Part shown: one piece after another, positions 1 through 6,294 of the stretch | How positions within the stretch are numbered: position 1 is the stretch's first letter | Layout of the letters: each line of letters starts with the position of its first letter | Source: Actinoplanes aureus | Lineage (GTDB): Bacteria; Actinomycetota; Actinomycetes; Mycobacteriales; Micromonosporaceae | Direction of reading: 5' to 3' | Length of the DNA: 64,000 bases | NCBI RefSeq assembly: GCF_015704865.1 | Contig: NZ_JADQTO010000005.1 | Coordinates: forward strand, 418,691-482,690 | The notes under the pieces: generated by a model | What the model was told of the DNA's origin: nothing | What the model saw: only the letters and a program-made list of their open reading frames with translations | The model's database searches: none | Program-made: the position numbers and the translations under genes

Positions 1-28
1 CGGCAGCGGCCTGATCAGGCTCACCCTT

Positions 29-47
29 GTTGCCAAAAGCTAGCAAC
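29..47. promoter_or_regulatory. Inverted repeat upstream of the first gene (possible operator)
   Basis: The arms GTTGC and GCAAC flank a 9-base centre containing CTAGC-like sequence. It lies about 145 bases before the first start codon at 191. It resembles a protein-binding palindrome more than a terminator because no T-run follows. I cannot assign a regulator. The remainder of positions 1-190 holds no convincing gene. Confidence 0.25.
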
Positions 48-190
48 CGCAGCATCATGGCATTAGGAGCGGGTGTTGCTTGGCCGTGACCCGTCGTTCC
101 GGTGCAGGGCGTTCCGGCTCGCGATGATCCAGCAGCCGGGGCGCCCTTGCCGTTCCCGGGGATAGCCGGTGATCTCTACGCTGATCGGCG

Positions 191-850
191 ATGCCCATCA
201 AACGCGCGCCCCGCACCGTGGGGGCCGGCCTCGTCGTCGCCTCGGTGGTGATCTTCGCGTGGCGTGCCGCGGCGAACTGGTACCCCGGATGGGCCCTGCT
301 GGCGGCCGCCTCCGTCGTGCTCCTGATCGGCCTGGCTCTGCTCACCCGCCGCGCGTTGCTCCGGAGGCGGGCGGTGGCCTGGGCGGGGGACGCCGGGTGG
401 ACCGCCGCCGGCGAGAGCAGCCGGCCGTGGCCCTGGCAGGAGCTGCGGCTGCGTGGCGACATCCGGGTGACGCGCGCCTGGACCCGGGAGGTGGACGGCC
501 TGCCGGTCACCACCGGGGAGATCCACTGGACGGGTGGCGCGCTCGCCGGGCTGGTCCTGGCCCGTGCCGGCCGGGGTGTCTTCGTCGTGGTCGGGCTGCC
601 GAGGCCGGTGCCGGAGATGGGGCTGCGGCTGCCGTACCGGTTCGTCGGCGACTGGCCCCGGCAGACCGATCCGGAGGTGCGCCAGGCCTTCCTGGACGGC
701 CTGATCGCGCCGTGGACCGTACGCGGTGGTGAACTGTTCACGATCGAACCGCAGGGCGGGCTGTTCCTCGATCCGGCGGCCTTCGACCGTACGGTCCGGC
801 GGGCGCTGCGTACCGTCGCGTTGCTGCACCTCACCCAGCCGAATCGATGA
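191..850 (+). CDS. Hypothetical two-TM membrane protein
   Basis: The product is 219 residues. Two hydrophobic segments at about residues 10-27 and 33-50 are followed by an Arg-rich turn (RRALLRRR) and a soluble domain of about 160 residues with many beta-strand-like stretches, presumably on the cytoplasmic side. I do not recognise the family. The start is an ATG without an obvious ribosome binding site, so a slightly different start is possible. It stands alone, 145 bases before the NfeD/flotillin pair, and could be related to membrane-domain organisation only by proximity. Confidence 0.7.
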   Translation: MPIKRAPRTVGAGLVVASVVIFAWRAAANWYPGWALLAAASVVLLIGLALLTRRALLRRRAVAWAGDAGWTAAGESSRPWPWQELRLRGDIRVTRAWTREVDGLPVTTGEIHWTGGALAGLVLARAGRGVFVVVGLPRPVPEMGLRLPYRFVGDWPRQTDPEVRQAFLDGLIAPWTVRGGELFTIEPQGGLFLDPAAFDRTVRRALRTVALLHLTQPNR

Positions 851-994
851 TCTTGTCGACATTCCGACGCACCGGCCGCGGATAGTGCCCGAATAGTCCG
901 CAAGCGCCGGTCACCCGGTCCTGGTGCCGCTAGCGGCCCTGACCTACCCTGAGCCGGCCGATCGATGATCGGCGACAACGGGGAGGGTACGCGG

Positions 995-1528
995 GTGACG
1001 GCGGCGACCGTGGTGTTCCTGGTGATCGGCGGAGTGGGGCTCGCGTTGCTCGCGTTCGCGCTGCTCGGCGGCGAGATCGCACACATCGGGGGTATCGGCG
1101 CGGACGGGCTGGTGTCCCTCGAGGCGGTCGCCGGTTTCCTCGGCGCGCTGGGCTTCGGCGGCGCGATCACCGCGGAAGTGCTCGATGCGCGTACCCCCGG
1201 TCTCATCGCCGTCTCGACGGCCGTCGCCGCCGTGGCCGCCGTGGTGGCCGCCTGGCTCGCGCTGCGGTTGTCCCGCGCGGCCCGCGACATGCCGACCGAC
1301 GCCACCCCCACCCGGCAGCACCTGATCGGCACGCTCGGCGTGGTGGTCACCCCGGTGCCCGACGGCGGCGGCTACGGCGAGGTACGGGTCCGGCTCGGCG
1401 GCCAGCCGGTCAAACTCAACGCCCGCGCCGACCACGCGCTGCCGGCCGGCACCCAGATCTTCGTGGTGGAAGCACCCACTGACACGTCCGTCGTCGTCGA
1501 GGCGACGCCAACCCCCGGAAGGGCATAA
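995..1528 (+). CDS. NfeD-like membrane protein
   Basis: About 177 residues. Hydrophobic segments near residues 3-25 and 60-85 precede a C-terminal beta-rich OB-fold-like domain (about 105-165; note GTLGVVVTPV and the closing VVEATPTP). NfeD-family proteins pair with SPFH/stomatin/flotillin proteins in membrane microdomains, and the next gene is a flotillin, which supports the call. I chose GTG at 995 because GGGGAGGG sits 8-9 bases upstream; an in-frame ATG at 965 lacks such a site. The stop codon abuts the flotillin ATG, so the two genes are translationally coupled. Confidence 0.8.
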   Translation: MTAATVVFLVIGGVGLALLAFALLGGEIAHIGGIGADGLVSLEAVAGFLGALGFGGAITAEVLDARTPGLIAVSTAVAAVAAVVAAWLALRLSRAARDMPTDATPTRQHLIGTLGVVVTPVPDGGGYGEVRVRLGGQPVKLNARADHALPAGTQIFVVEAPTDTSVVVEATPTPGRA

Positions 1529-3052
1529 ATGTCACCACTGCTGTACGCGATCGGCGGCGCGCTGCTGCTGGTCATCCTCCTCGTGCTCTTCGTGCTCTCC
1601 CGGATCAAGGTGGCCGGGCCGAACGAGGCCTTCATCATCACCGGCCGCAAGGGCCGGGTGACCCAGTCGGCGGACGGCACCAGCAGCACCGACCTGTCCG
1701 GGCAGAAGGTCGTGATGGGCGCCTCGGTGTTCGTCATGCCGGTCGTGCAGCGCCTGCAGTCCCTCGACCTGTCCAGCCGGCGCATCGACGTCAGCATCAA
1801 GGGCGCCGTGTCCAAGCAGGGCATCCGGGCCGAGCTGCACGGTGTCGCCATCGTCAAGGTCGGCGGCACCGAGGACGCGATCCGGGCCGCCGCGCAGCGG
1901 TTCCTGCACCAGCAGGCCGAGATCGAGGACTTCACCCGTGAGGTGCTCGCCGGCGCGCTGCGCTCGATCGTCGGCCGGCTCACCGTCGAGGAGATCATCC
2001 GGGACCGGGCGGCGTTCGCCAGCGCGGTCGCCGAGGAGGCCGAGCACTCGATGACCAACCAGGGTCTGGTGCTCGACACGTTCCAGCTCCAGGACATCCT
2101 GGCCGAGGGTTCGTACCTGCAGGACCTGGGCCGTCCCGAGGCCGCTCGCGTGCTCAAGGACGCCGCCATCGCCGAGGCCCGCGCCCGGCAGGCCGCCGAG
2201 CAGGAGCGACTGCTCGCCGAGGAGGCGATCGCCGAGGCGAACCGGAACCTGAACCTCAAGCAGGCCGCCATCGCGGCCGAGATCGACGCGGCCAAGGCCA
2301 AGTCGGCGGCCGCCGGCCCGCTCGCCCAGGCCGAGCGGGACCAGGCGATCCTCGCCGAGCAGCAGAAGGTGGCCGAGCAGAACGCCGAGCTCAAGCAGCG
2401 TCAGCTCGACACCGAGGTGCGCAAGCCGGCCGACGCCGCGCGCTACAAGGTCGAGCAGGAGGCCGAGGCGGCCCGTAACGCGTCGGTCATCGGTGCCGAC
2501 GCGCAGCGGCAGGCCACCATCGCGGCCGCGCAGGCGCAGGCCGAGCAGGCCCGCCTCACCGGTGAGGGCGAGCGGGCCCGGCGGGCCGCGCTGGCCGAGG
2601 CGCACGCCATCGAGGGTGCCAAGGAGGGTGAGGCGGAGCAGCGCCGGCGTACCGCGATCGCGGACGCGATCGAGCGTGAGGGCGCGGCCGAGGCCGCGGC
2701 GATCCTCGCGCGTGGGCAGGCGGAGGCCGAGGCGATGGCGCGCAAGGCCGAAGCATTCGCGGCGTACGGCGAAGCGGCCGTCCTGGACCTGCTGGTGAAG
2801 GTGCTGCCGCAGGTCGTCGAGGCGGCGAGTGCTCCGATGAGCGCGATCGACAAGATGACCGTGATCTCGACGGACGGCGCTTCCTCGCTGACCAAGTCGG
2901 TCGCCAGCAACGTCGCACAGGGCCTCCAGCTGGGCACCGACCTGACCGGCGTCGACCTGACCAACCTGCTGGCCAAGCTCGGTTCCGCCGGGCTGCGCGG
3001 CACCGGCACCGGCGACGCCAACGGCCGCACCCTCGAGGCCGAGCGGGAGTAG
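1529..3052 (+). CDS. Flotillin / SPFH-domain membrane scaffold protein
   Basis: The product is 507 residues: one N-terminal membrane helix (about 3-22), a SPFH/Band 7 domain (about 28-215), then a long Ala/Glu-rich coiled coil (about 215-420, repeats such as AEQERLLAEEAIAEA) and a short hydrophobic tail. This order and length match bacterial flotillins (FloT/YuaG type), which oligomerise in lipid microdomains and scaffold signalling and transport proteins. The ATG directly follows the stop of the NfeD-like gene, with GGAAGG upstream. Two hairpins follow the stop codon. The call is secure; the biological partners here are unknown. Confidence 0.93.
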   Translation: MSPLLYAIGGALLLVILLVLFVLSRIKVAGPNEAFIITGRKGRVTQSADGTSSTDLSGQKVVMGASVFVMPVVQRLQSLDLSSRRIDVSIKGAVSKQGIRAELHGVAIVKVGGTEDAIRAAAQRFLHQQAEIEDFTREVLAGALRSIVGRLTVEEIIRDRAAFASAVAEEAEHSMTNQGLVLDTFQLQDILAEGSYLQDLGRPEAARVLKDAAIAEARARQAAEQERLLAEEAIAEANRNLNLKQAAIAAEIDAAKAKSAAAGPLAQAERDQAILAEQQKVAEQNAELKQRQLDTEVRKPADAARYKVEQEAEAARNASVIGADAQRQATIAAAQAQAEQARLTGEGERARRAALAEAHAIEGAKEGEAEQRRRTAIADAIEREGAAEAAAILARGQAEAEAMARKAEAFAAYGEAAVLDLLVKVLPQVVEAASAPMSAIDKMTVISTDGASSLTKSVASNVAQGLQLGTDLTGVDLTNLLAKLGSAGLRGTGTGDANGRTLEAERE

Positions 3053-3062
3053 CTCTTCTCGC

Positions 3063-3143
3063 GGCCGGCTCGCCTCACCGTGAGCCGGCCGTGCTGCCGG
3101 CCGGATAAATTGCGTTGCGGCGCCCTCGCGGGGCGCATATTTT
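3063..3143 (+). terminator. Double hairpin terminator after flotillin
   Basis: The first hairpin has 9-bp arms GGCCGGCTC (3063-3071) and GAGCCGGCC (3082-3090). The second has arms GCGCCC (3120-3125) and GGGCGC (3131-3136) followed by ATATTTT, a normal intrinsic terminator. The second overlaps a possible promoter for the next unit: TTGCGG at 3115-3120 and TATTTT at 3138-3143 with 17-base spacing. The hairpins are read directly; the promoter is a weak guess. Confidence 0.65.
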
Positions 3144-3183
3144 CTTAGACACCACTCAGCAAGCGATCAAGGAGGTGCCGGTC

Positions 3184-3240
3184 ATGTCGCCGTATGCGGT
3201 TTCTGAGAACGGCCGTTACCCCGATCGGTGGCGCTGCTAG
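3184..3240 (+). CDS. 18-residue leader peptide upstream of tRNA array
   Basis: The peptide reads MSPYAVSENGRYPDRWRC. It has an ideal ribosome binding site, AAGGAGGT, ending 7 bases before the ATG, better than that of most genes in this window. Met, Ser (TCG), Pro (CCG), Tyr (TAT) are codons 1-4 and Glu (GAG) is codon 8. The downstream tRNAs are Glu(CTC), Pro(TGG), Ser(CGA), Met(CAT) and Tyr(GTA), so each of those codons can be read by an array member: exact match for ATG, TCG and GAG, wobble for CCG and TAT. No signal peptide or known family is evident. I read it as a sensor ORF rather than a functional protein. Confidence 0.55.
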   Translation: MSPYAVSENGRYPDRWRC

Positions 3241-3261
3241 CAGCCGGCTAGCGACATTCGC

Positions 3262-3297
3262 GCCGCCCTTTCCGAAATCGGAACCGGGCGGCTTTTT
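3262..3297 (+). terminator. Intrinsic terminator between leader ORF and tRNA array
   Basis: The arms GCCGCCC (3262-3268) and GGGCGGC (3286-3292) enclose an inner stem TTCCG/CGGAA with an AAAT loop. Five T residues follow at 3293-3297. It would stop transcripts from upstream before they reach the tRNAs unless antitermination occurs. Confidence 0.8.
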
Positions 3298-3335
3298 CGT
3301 ATCCGCCTGAATAAAACTCCACAGTGCACAGCCAT

Positions 3336-3410
3336 GGGCCAGCAGAGCAGTCCGGAGTGCTCGTCGCTCTCTCACAGCGAAGATCGCGGGTTCGATTCCC
3401 GCCTGGCCTA
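3336..3410 (+). tRNA. tRNA-Glu (anticodon CTC)
   Basis: A full cloverleaf can be drawn. The acceptor is GGGCCAG/CTGGCCT with a G1-U72 wobble, the D stem GAGC/GCTC, the anticodon stem TCGCT/AGCGA with loop CTCTCAC (anticodon CTC, reading GAG), and the T arm GCGGG-TTCGATT-CCCGC; the discriminator is A. CCA is not encoded. The GGGCCAG acceptor is unlike the GCCCCCG type I associate with housekeeping actinobacterial tRNA-Glu, so this is probably an extra, non-housekeeping copy. It is the first of five genes separated by only 1-6 bases. Confidence 0.88.
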
Positions 3411-3414
3411 CGTA

Positions 3415-3488
3415 CGGGTATTGGCGCAGCTTGGTAGCGCGCTCGGCTTGGGACCGAGAGGGCGCAGGTTCGAATCCTGCATACCCGA
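3415..3488 (+). tRNA. tRNA-Pro (anticodon TGG)
   Basis: The acceptor is CGGGTAT/ATACCCG, D stem GCGC/GCGC, anticodon stem CTCGG/CCGAG with loop CTTGGGA (anticodon TGG, reading CCA and, by wobble, CCG), and T arm GCAGG-TTCGAAT-CCTGC. It starts with the C1-G72 pair normal for bacterial tRNA-Pro. CCA is not encoded. It begins 4 bases after tRNA-Glu. Confidence 0.92.
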
Positions 3489-3494
3489 CTTCAC

Positions 3495-3582
3495 GGATGG
3501 GCCAGCCGAGGGCAGGCGACGGCCGCGGTCTCGAAAACCGTTGGGGAGCAATCCCGTGTCGGTTCGATCCCGACCCCATCCG
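3495..3582 (+). tRNA. tRNA-Ser (anticodon CGA)
   Basis: This is a class II tRNA. The acceptor is GGATGGG/CCCATCC, the anticodon stem GCGGT/ACCGT (one G-U) with loop CTCGAAA (anticodon CGA, reading TCG), the long variable arm has GGGG/CCC pairing, the T arm is GTCGG-TTCGATC-CCGAC and the discriminator is G. CCA is not encoded. It starts 6 bases after tRNA-Pro. Confidence 0.9.
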
Positions 3583-3584
3583 CT

Positions 3585-3663
3585 AGCGGAGTAGAGGAGT
3601 TCGGTCGTCCTCGCGGGCCTCATAAGCCCGAAATCGCCGGTTCGAATCCGGCCTCCGCCACCA
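3585..3663 (+). tRNA. tRNA-Met (anticodon CAT), CCA encoded
   Basis: The acceptor is AGCGGAG/CTCCGCC with an A1-C72 mismatch, the D stem GAGG/CCTC, the anticodon stem CGGGC/GCCCG with loop CTCATAA (anticodon CAT), and the T arm GCCGG-TTCGAAT-CCGGC. Unlike its neighbours it encodes the 3' CCA. An unpaired 1-72 is an initiator hallmark, but the three G-C pairs are one position off from the initiator GGG/CCC, so initiator, elongator or lysidine-modified Ile identity cannot be settled by eye. Confidence 0.85.
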
Positions 3664-3664
3664 A

Positions 3665-3748
3665 GCGAGTGCGCCGACGCGGGAGAGTCGGGGCCGGCTG
3701 TAACGCGGTCGCAGATTTGCTCAGGGGGTTCGAATCCCTCCACTCGCA
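3665..3748 (+). tRNA. tRNA-Tyr (anticodon GTA)
   Basis: A class II tRNA: acceptor GCGAGTG/CACTCGC, anticodon loop CTGTAAC (anticodon GTA), long variable arm with GCA/TGC, and T arm GGGGG-TTCGAAT-CCCTC. The anticodon stem GCCGG/GCGGT has a G-G mismatch at 31-39, a possible sign of relaxed function. It starts 1 base after the CCA of tRNA-Met, so processing must separate the transcripts almost without spacers. Confidence 0.83.
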
Positions 3749-3765
3749 CGGATCGCACCGCCGCT

Positions 3766-3786
3766 CATCCGATCATCGGCCGGATG
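3766..3786. terminator. Weak hairpin between the tRNA array and rtcB
   Basis: The arms CATCCG and CGGATG enclose a 9-base loop in the 40-base gap between the convergent tRNA array and rtcB. There is no T-run, so it may be only a weak bidirectional stop. Confidence 0.35.
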
Positions 3787-3788
3787 TA

Positions 3789-4946
3789 TCAATCGCCTTT
3801 GACGTTGACCAGCTGGCGGAGGGTGTGGCGGATCTCGACCAGGTCGGCGGCGTCGCGCATGACCACGTCGATCGGCTTGTAAGCCTGCGGGATCTCGTCG
3901 AGGAACGCGTCGGTGTCGCGGAACTCGATGCCTTTCATCGCCTCGCGCAGCTGCTGCCGGGTGAAGGTCTTGCGGGCCTTCGACCGCGAGTACGACCGGC
4001 CGGCGCCGTGCGGGGACGAGTTCAAAGCCTGTTCGTTGCCCCTGCCGGTCACCACGTAGGAAGCGTCACCCATCGAGCCGGGGATCAACCCGGGCACACC
4101 GGCGGCGGCGTTGATCGCGCCCTTGCGGGAGAGCCACACCTGCTTGCCGAAGTGGGTCTCCTGCTCGGTGTAGTTGTGGTGGCACTGCACCCGTTCGAGC
4201 TCCTCGACCGGGCCGCCGACAAAGGCGGCGAAGCAGGCGACGACCCGGTCCATCATCTCGTCGCGGTTGGCGAGGGCGAAACTCTGCGCCCAGCGCAGCT
4301 CGTGCAGGTACGCCGCGAACTCCTCGGTGCCCTCGGTCAGGTACGCCAGGTCGCGGTCCGGCAGGGTGATCCGGCGTTGCGTCATGATCTCCTGCGCGAC
4401 CCGGATGTGGTGGCTGGCGATCTTGTTGCCGACGCCCCGGGAGCCGGAGTGCAGGAAGAGCCAGACGGCACCGTTCTCGTCGTGGCACACCTCGATGAAA
4501 TGGTTGCCCGAGCCCAGCGTGCCGAGCTGGAGCTGCCAGTTCTTCGCGTACCGGCCGGGGTCGAAACCGGCGGCCCCGGCCAGCTGGTCCACCCGCTCGC
4601 GGGCCGAATCGGTGAGCCGGGTGTTGTAGACGCCGGCCGACAGCGGCACGGCCCGTTCGATCGCGAGCCGTAACGGGCCCAGGTCGGAGCGGAGATCGTC
4701 GCGGTGGTACCGGGTACGGACGGCGGCCATCCCGCAGCCGATGTCGACACCGACCGCGGCGGGAATGAGCGCGCCGAGCGTCGGGATGACCGAACCGACC
4801 GTCGCGCCCTTGCCCAGGTGCGCGTCCGGCATCAGGGCGATGTGCGGATGGATGAACGGCAGCCGCGACGCCTTCTCGGCCTGCCGCAGGGTGTCCTCCT
4901 CGATCAGGCTGGCCCAGTTCATCAGGCGGTCGTTGACCCGCTGCAT
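3789..4946 (-). CDS. rtcB: RtcB family RNA ligase
   Basis: RtcB joins RNA 2',3'-cyclic or 3'-phosphate ends to 5'-OH ends using GTP and Mn2+, and repairs tRNAs and other RNAs cut by ribotoxins. The product is 385 residues, normal for the family. The active site looks complete: D68 and C71 in GVDIGCG, GSGNH (145-149), HSGSRG (166-171), HHN (256-258) and the guanylylated His 313 in SPHGAGR. The start ATG at 4946 has GAGGAG next to it and GGAGGG 14 bases upstream; longer readings run into unrelated sequence. No archease or RtcA gene is adjacent. It converges with a five-gene tRNA array 40 bases away, which suggests tRNA repair. It is divergent from a STAS gene. Confidence 0.95.
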   Translation of the reverse strand: MQRVNDRLMNWASLIEEDTLRQAEKASRLPFIHPHIALMPDAHLGKGATVGSVIPTLGALIPAAVGVDIGCGMAAVRTRYHRDDLRSDLGPLRLAIERAVPLSAGVYNTRLTDSARERVDQLAGAAGFDPGRYAKNWQLQLGTLGSGNHFIEVCHDENGAVWLFLHSGSRGVGNKIASHHIRVAQEIMTQRRITLPDRDLAYLTEGTEEFAAYLHELRWAQSFALANRDEMMDRVVACFAAFVGGPVEELERVQCHHNYTEQETHFGKQVWLSRKGAINAAAGVPGLIPGSMGDASYVVTGRGNEQALNSSPHGAGRSYSRSKARKTFTRQQLREAMKGIEFRDTDAFLDEIPQAYKPIDVVMRDAADLVEIRHTLRQLVNVKGD

Positions 4947-5044
4947 CTCCTCGTTCCCTCCGCCGGAGGCGATCTCGCCCGATCCTTCCACCGGGCGCCC
5001 TGCGGCGGGCGCCAAAAATCTTTGCCGGGCGGCAACGAAAGCCG

Positions 5045-5070
5045 GTTTCACAAAGCCCGTCGATGGGTAC
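5045..5070 (+). promoter_or_regulatory. SigB/SigF-type stress promoter
   Basis: GTTT at 5045-5048 and GGGTAC at 5065-5070 are 16 bases apart, matching the GNNT-N14-16-GGGTAC pattern of Streptomyces SigB-family promoters. It lies about 50 bases before a STAS anti-sigma antagonist gene, a logical target for SigB-type autoregulation. It is a pattern match only. Confidence 0.5.
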
Positions 5071-5118
5071 GCGTCCGGCGCGCTGATCAAGAGCATCCGT
5101 CCGGAGGGAAGTGGGTCC

Positions 5119-5460
5119 ATGTCGTTCGACTGCACCATCGAGCGCACCGGCGACAGCCTGGTGGTCTTCCCGGAAGGCGACCTGGACATCAACAACGCGG
5201 CCGTGCTCCGCCAGGTGCTGCAACAGGTCCTGGACCGCCGGGACTGCGCGCACGTGGAGGTCGACATGAGCGCGGTGACCTTCCTGGACTCGTCCGGCCT
5301 GGGCATGCTGGTGGCCGCCCGCCGGGCCGCGGAGGCCCAGGGCGCCACGTTGCGGCTGCGCGCTCCCGGGCCGATGGTGCGCATGGTGCTCGAGGTGACG
5401 AACCTCTACCAGCAGTTCGTCGTCGAGGAACCCGGGGAGGCGGCCGCCCGGACCTCGTAA
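5119..5460 (+). CDS. STAS-domain anti-sigma factor antagonist
   Basis: A single STAS domain of 113 residues (SpoIIAA/RsbV type). These proteins bind an anti-sigma kinase when unphosphorylated and free a sigma factor. The phosphorylation motif is intact: FLDSSGLG around residues 55-62. The ATG at 5119 has GGAGGG 10 bases upstream. A SigB-type promoter at 5045-5070 precedes it, suggesting positive feedback. No cognate anti-sigma kinase is adjacent, although a phosphatase/antagonist pair lies downstream (5911-7547). The assignment is firm and the partner sigma factor unknown. Confidence 0.9.
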   Translation: MSFDCTIERTGDSLVVFPEGDLDINNAAVLRQVLQQVLDRRDCAHVEVDMSAVTFLDSSGLGMLVAARRAAEAQGATLRLRAPGPMVRMVLEVTNLYQQFVVEEPGEAAARTS

Positions 5461-5508
5461 CCGCCGGTCCTTGACTCTCGACCTGGTCGAGGAGGCAGCC
5501 TGGCCGGC

Positions 5509-5922
5509 ATGACTGATCTCGAATTGGTGGCCACGATCCTGCGAGCCGCCTGGGGCGCCGACACGTGCGACCCGCACGATCTGCCGGACTGGCGGCCGGA
5601 GAACCCGGCCCGCGGCCAGTGCGGGGTGACGGCTCTCGTCGTGCAGGACCTGCTGGGTGGGGACCTGGTGCTCGGCGAGGTGCTCGTCGGCGGGGTCAAG
5701 ACCGGCCACCACTACTGGAACCGGTTGCCGGACGGGCGGGAGGCCGACCTCACCGCCGACCAGTTCCGGCCCGGCGAGACGGTGACCGGAGGACAGGTGC
5801 AGCCGCGTCCCTCCGATGCGCCCCGCCGGTGCCGCGAACAGTACGAACTGCTGCGCCACCGGGTGCTCGACGGTCTGTCCGCGATCGACGCGACGCCGAA
5901 AACGCACCTGTCAGGCGGGTGA
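5509..5922 (+). CDS. YunG-like protein
   Basis: The product is 137 residues. It resembles the small YunG family of unknown function: an RGQCG motif at about residues 36-40, then HHYWN (about 66-70), D-L-T and QF. The Cys-His-Asp order recalls a papain/transglutaminase-type fold, but no activity is known to me. A TTGACT sequence about 35 bases before the start could be a -35 element. It overlaps the convergent STAS gene by 12 bases at the 3' end. Confidence 0.65.
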   Translation: MTDLELVATILRAAWGADTCDPHDLPDWRPENPARGQCGVTALVVQDLLGGDLVLGEVLVGGVKTGHHYWNRLPDGREADLTADQFRPGETVTGGQVQPRPSDAPRRCREQYELLRHRVLDGLSAIDATPKTHLSGG

Positions 5923-6294
5923 CGTGCCGAGATTGTCCATCGGGCCGTGCCCGGTGACGGCGTCGTCACAGGTGTCGTAGAGATCGAGTATCTGCTCCAG
6001 GCTGAGCTGCCGGAAGCACTGCAGGACGAAGGGCTTGAGGGAAGCCAGGCGGAGCCGGCCGTTGTGGGCGCGGACGGTGCGGTGCACGTCGATGAACATG
6101 CCGATGCCGGTGGAGTCGCAGAAGGTCATGGCGCCCAGGTCGAACACCAGGTGGGTGCGGCCCCGGTTCAGCAGTGCACTCACCTCGGCGCGGACCCGCT
6201 GCTCGGTGCGGATGTCGAGTTCGCCGGCGACGGTGAGCACGGTGATGTCCGCGGTGACGTCGGCGCTGGTGACGCTCAGGTACGGCTGGCTCAT
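5911..6294 (-). CDS. STAS-domain anti-sigma factor antagonist (phosphatase partner)
   Basis: The product is 127 residues, a single STAS domain with the motif FCDSTGIGMF and its phosphorylatable Ser. Its ATG overlaps the stop of the upstream PP2C phosphatase gene (ATGA), so the two form an RsbU/RsbV-like pair in which the phosphatase would dephosphorylate and activate this protein. It is the second STAS protein within 1 kb, which raises the question of cross-talk with the one at 5119. The C-terminal 20 residues extend past the domain. Confidence 0.9.
   Translation of the reverse strand: MSQPYLSVTSADVTADITVLTVAGELDIRTEQRVRAEVSALLNRGRTHLVFDLGAMTFCDSTGIGMFIDVHRTVRAHNGRLRLASLKPFVLQCFRQLSLEQILDLYDTCDDAVTGHGPMDNLGTSPA

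Larger units (their letters stand above)
3169..3297 (+). promoter_or_regulatory. Putative leader-peptide attenuator controlling a tRNA array
   Basis: The segment contains AAGGAGGT (3169-3176), an 18-codon ORF (3184-3240) and an intrinsic terminator (3262-3297), and ends 38 bases before the first tRNA. GGTGGCGC at 3227-3234, inside the last leader codons, can pair over 8 bp (one G-U) with GCGCCGCC at 3260-3267, which overlaps the 5' arm of the terminator. A second stem, GCTAGC at 3236-3241 with GCTAGC at 3247-3252, fits inside that pairing. Terminator and antiterminator are therefore mutually exclusive. A ribosome reaching the stop would cover 3227-3234 and favour termination; stalling at codons 2-8 would favour read-through. 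The pairing is visible in the sequence; the mechanism is inferred. Confidence 0.55.

Noticed and set aside
3334..3594. 86-codon open frame over the tRNA genes
   Set aside because: It reads through three tRNA cloverleafs and has no ribosome binding site.
3789..5384. RtcB with a 146-residue N-terminal extension
   Set aside because: The extension runs through the divergent promoter and the STAS gene of the opposite strand and lacks RtcB similarity. ATG 4946 with GAGGAG fits the family start.
4741..5460. Longer STAS protein with a 126-residue N-terminal part
   Set aside because: The upstream part lies opposite rtcB and has no domain. ATG 5119 has a good ribosome binding site and the right family length.
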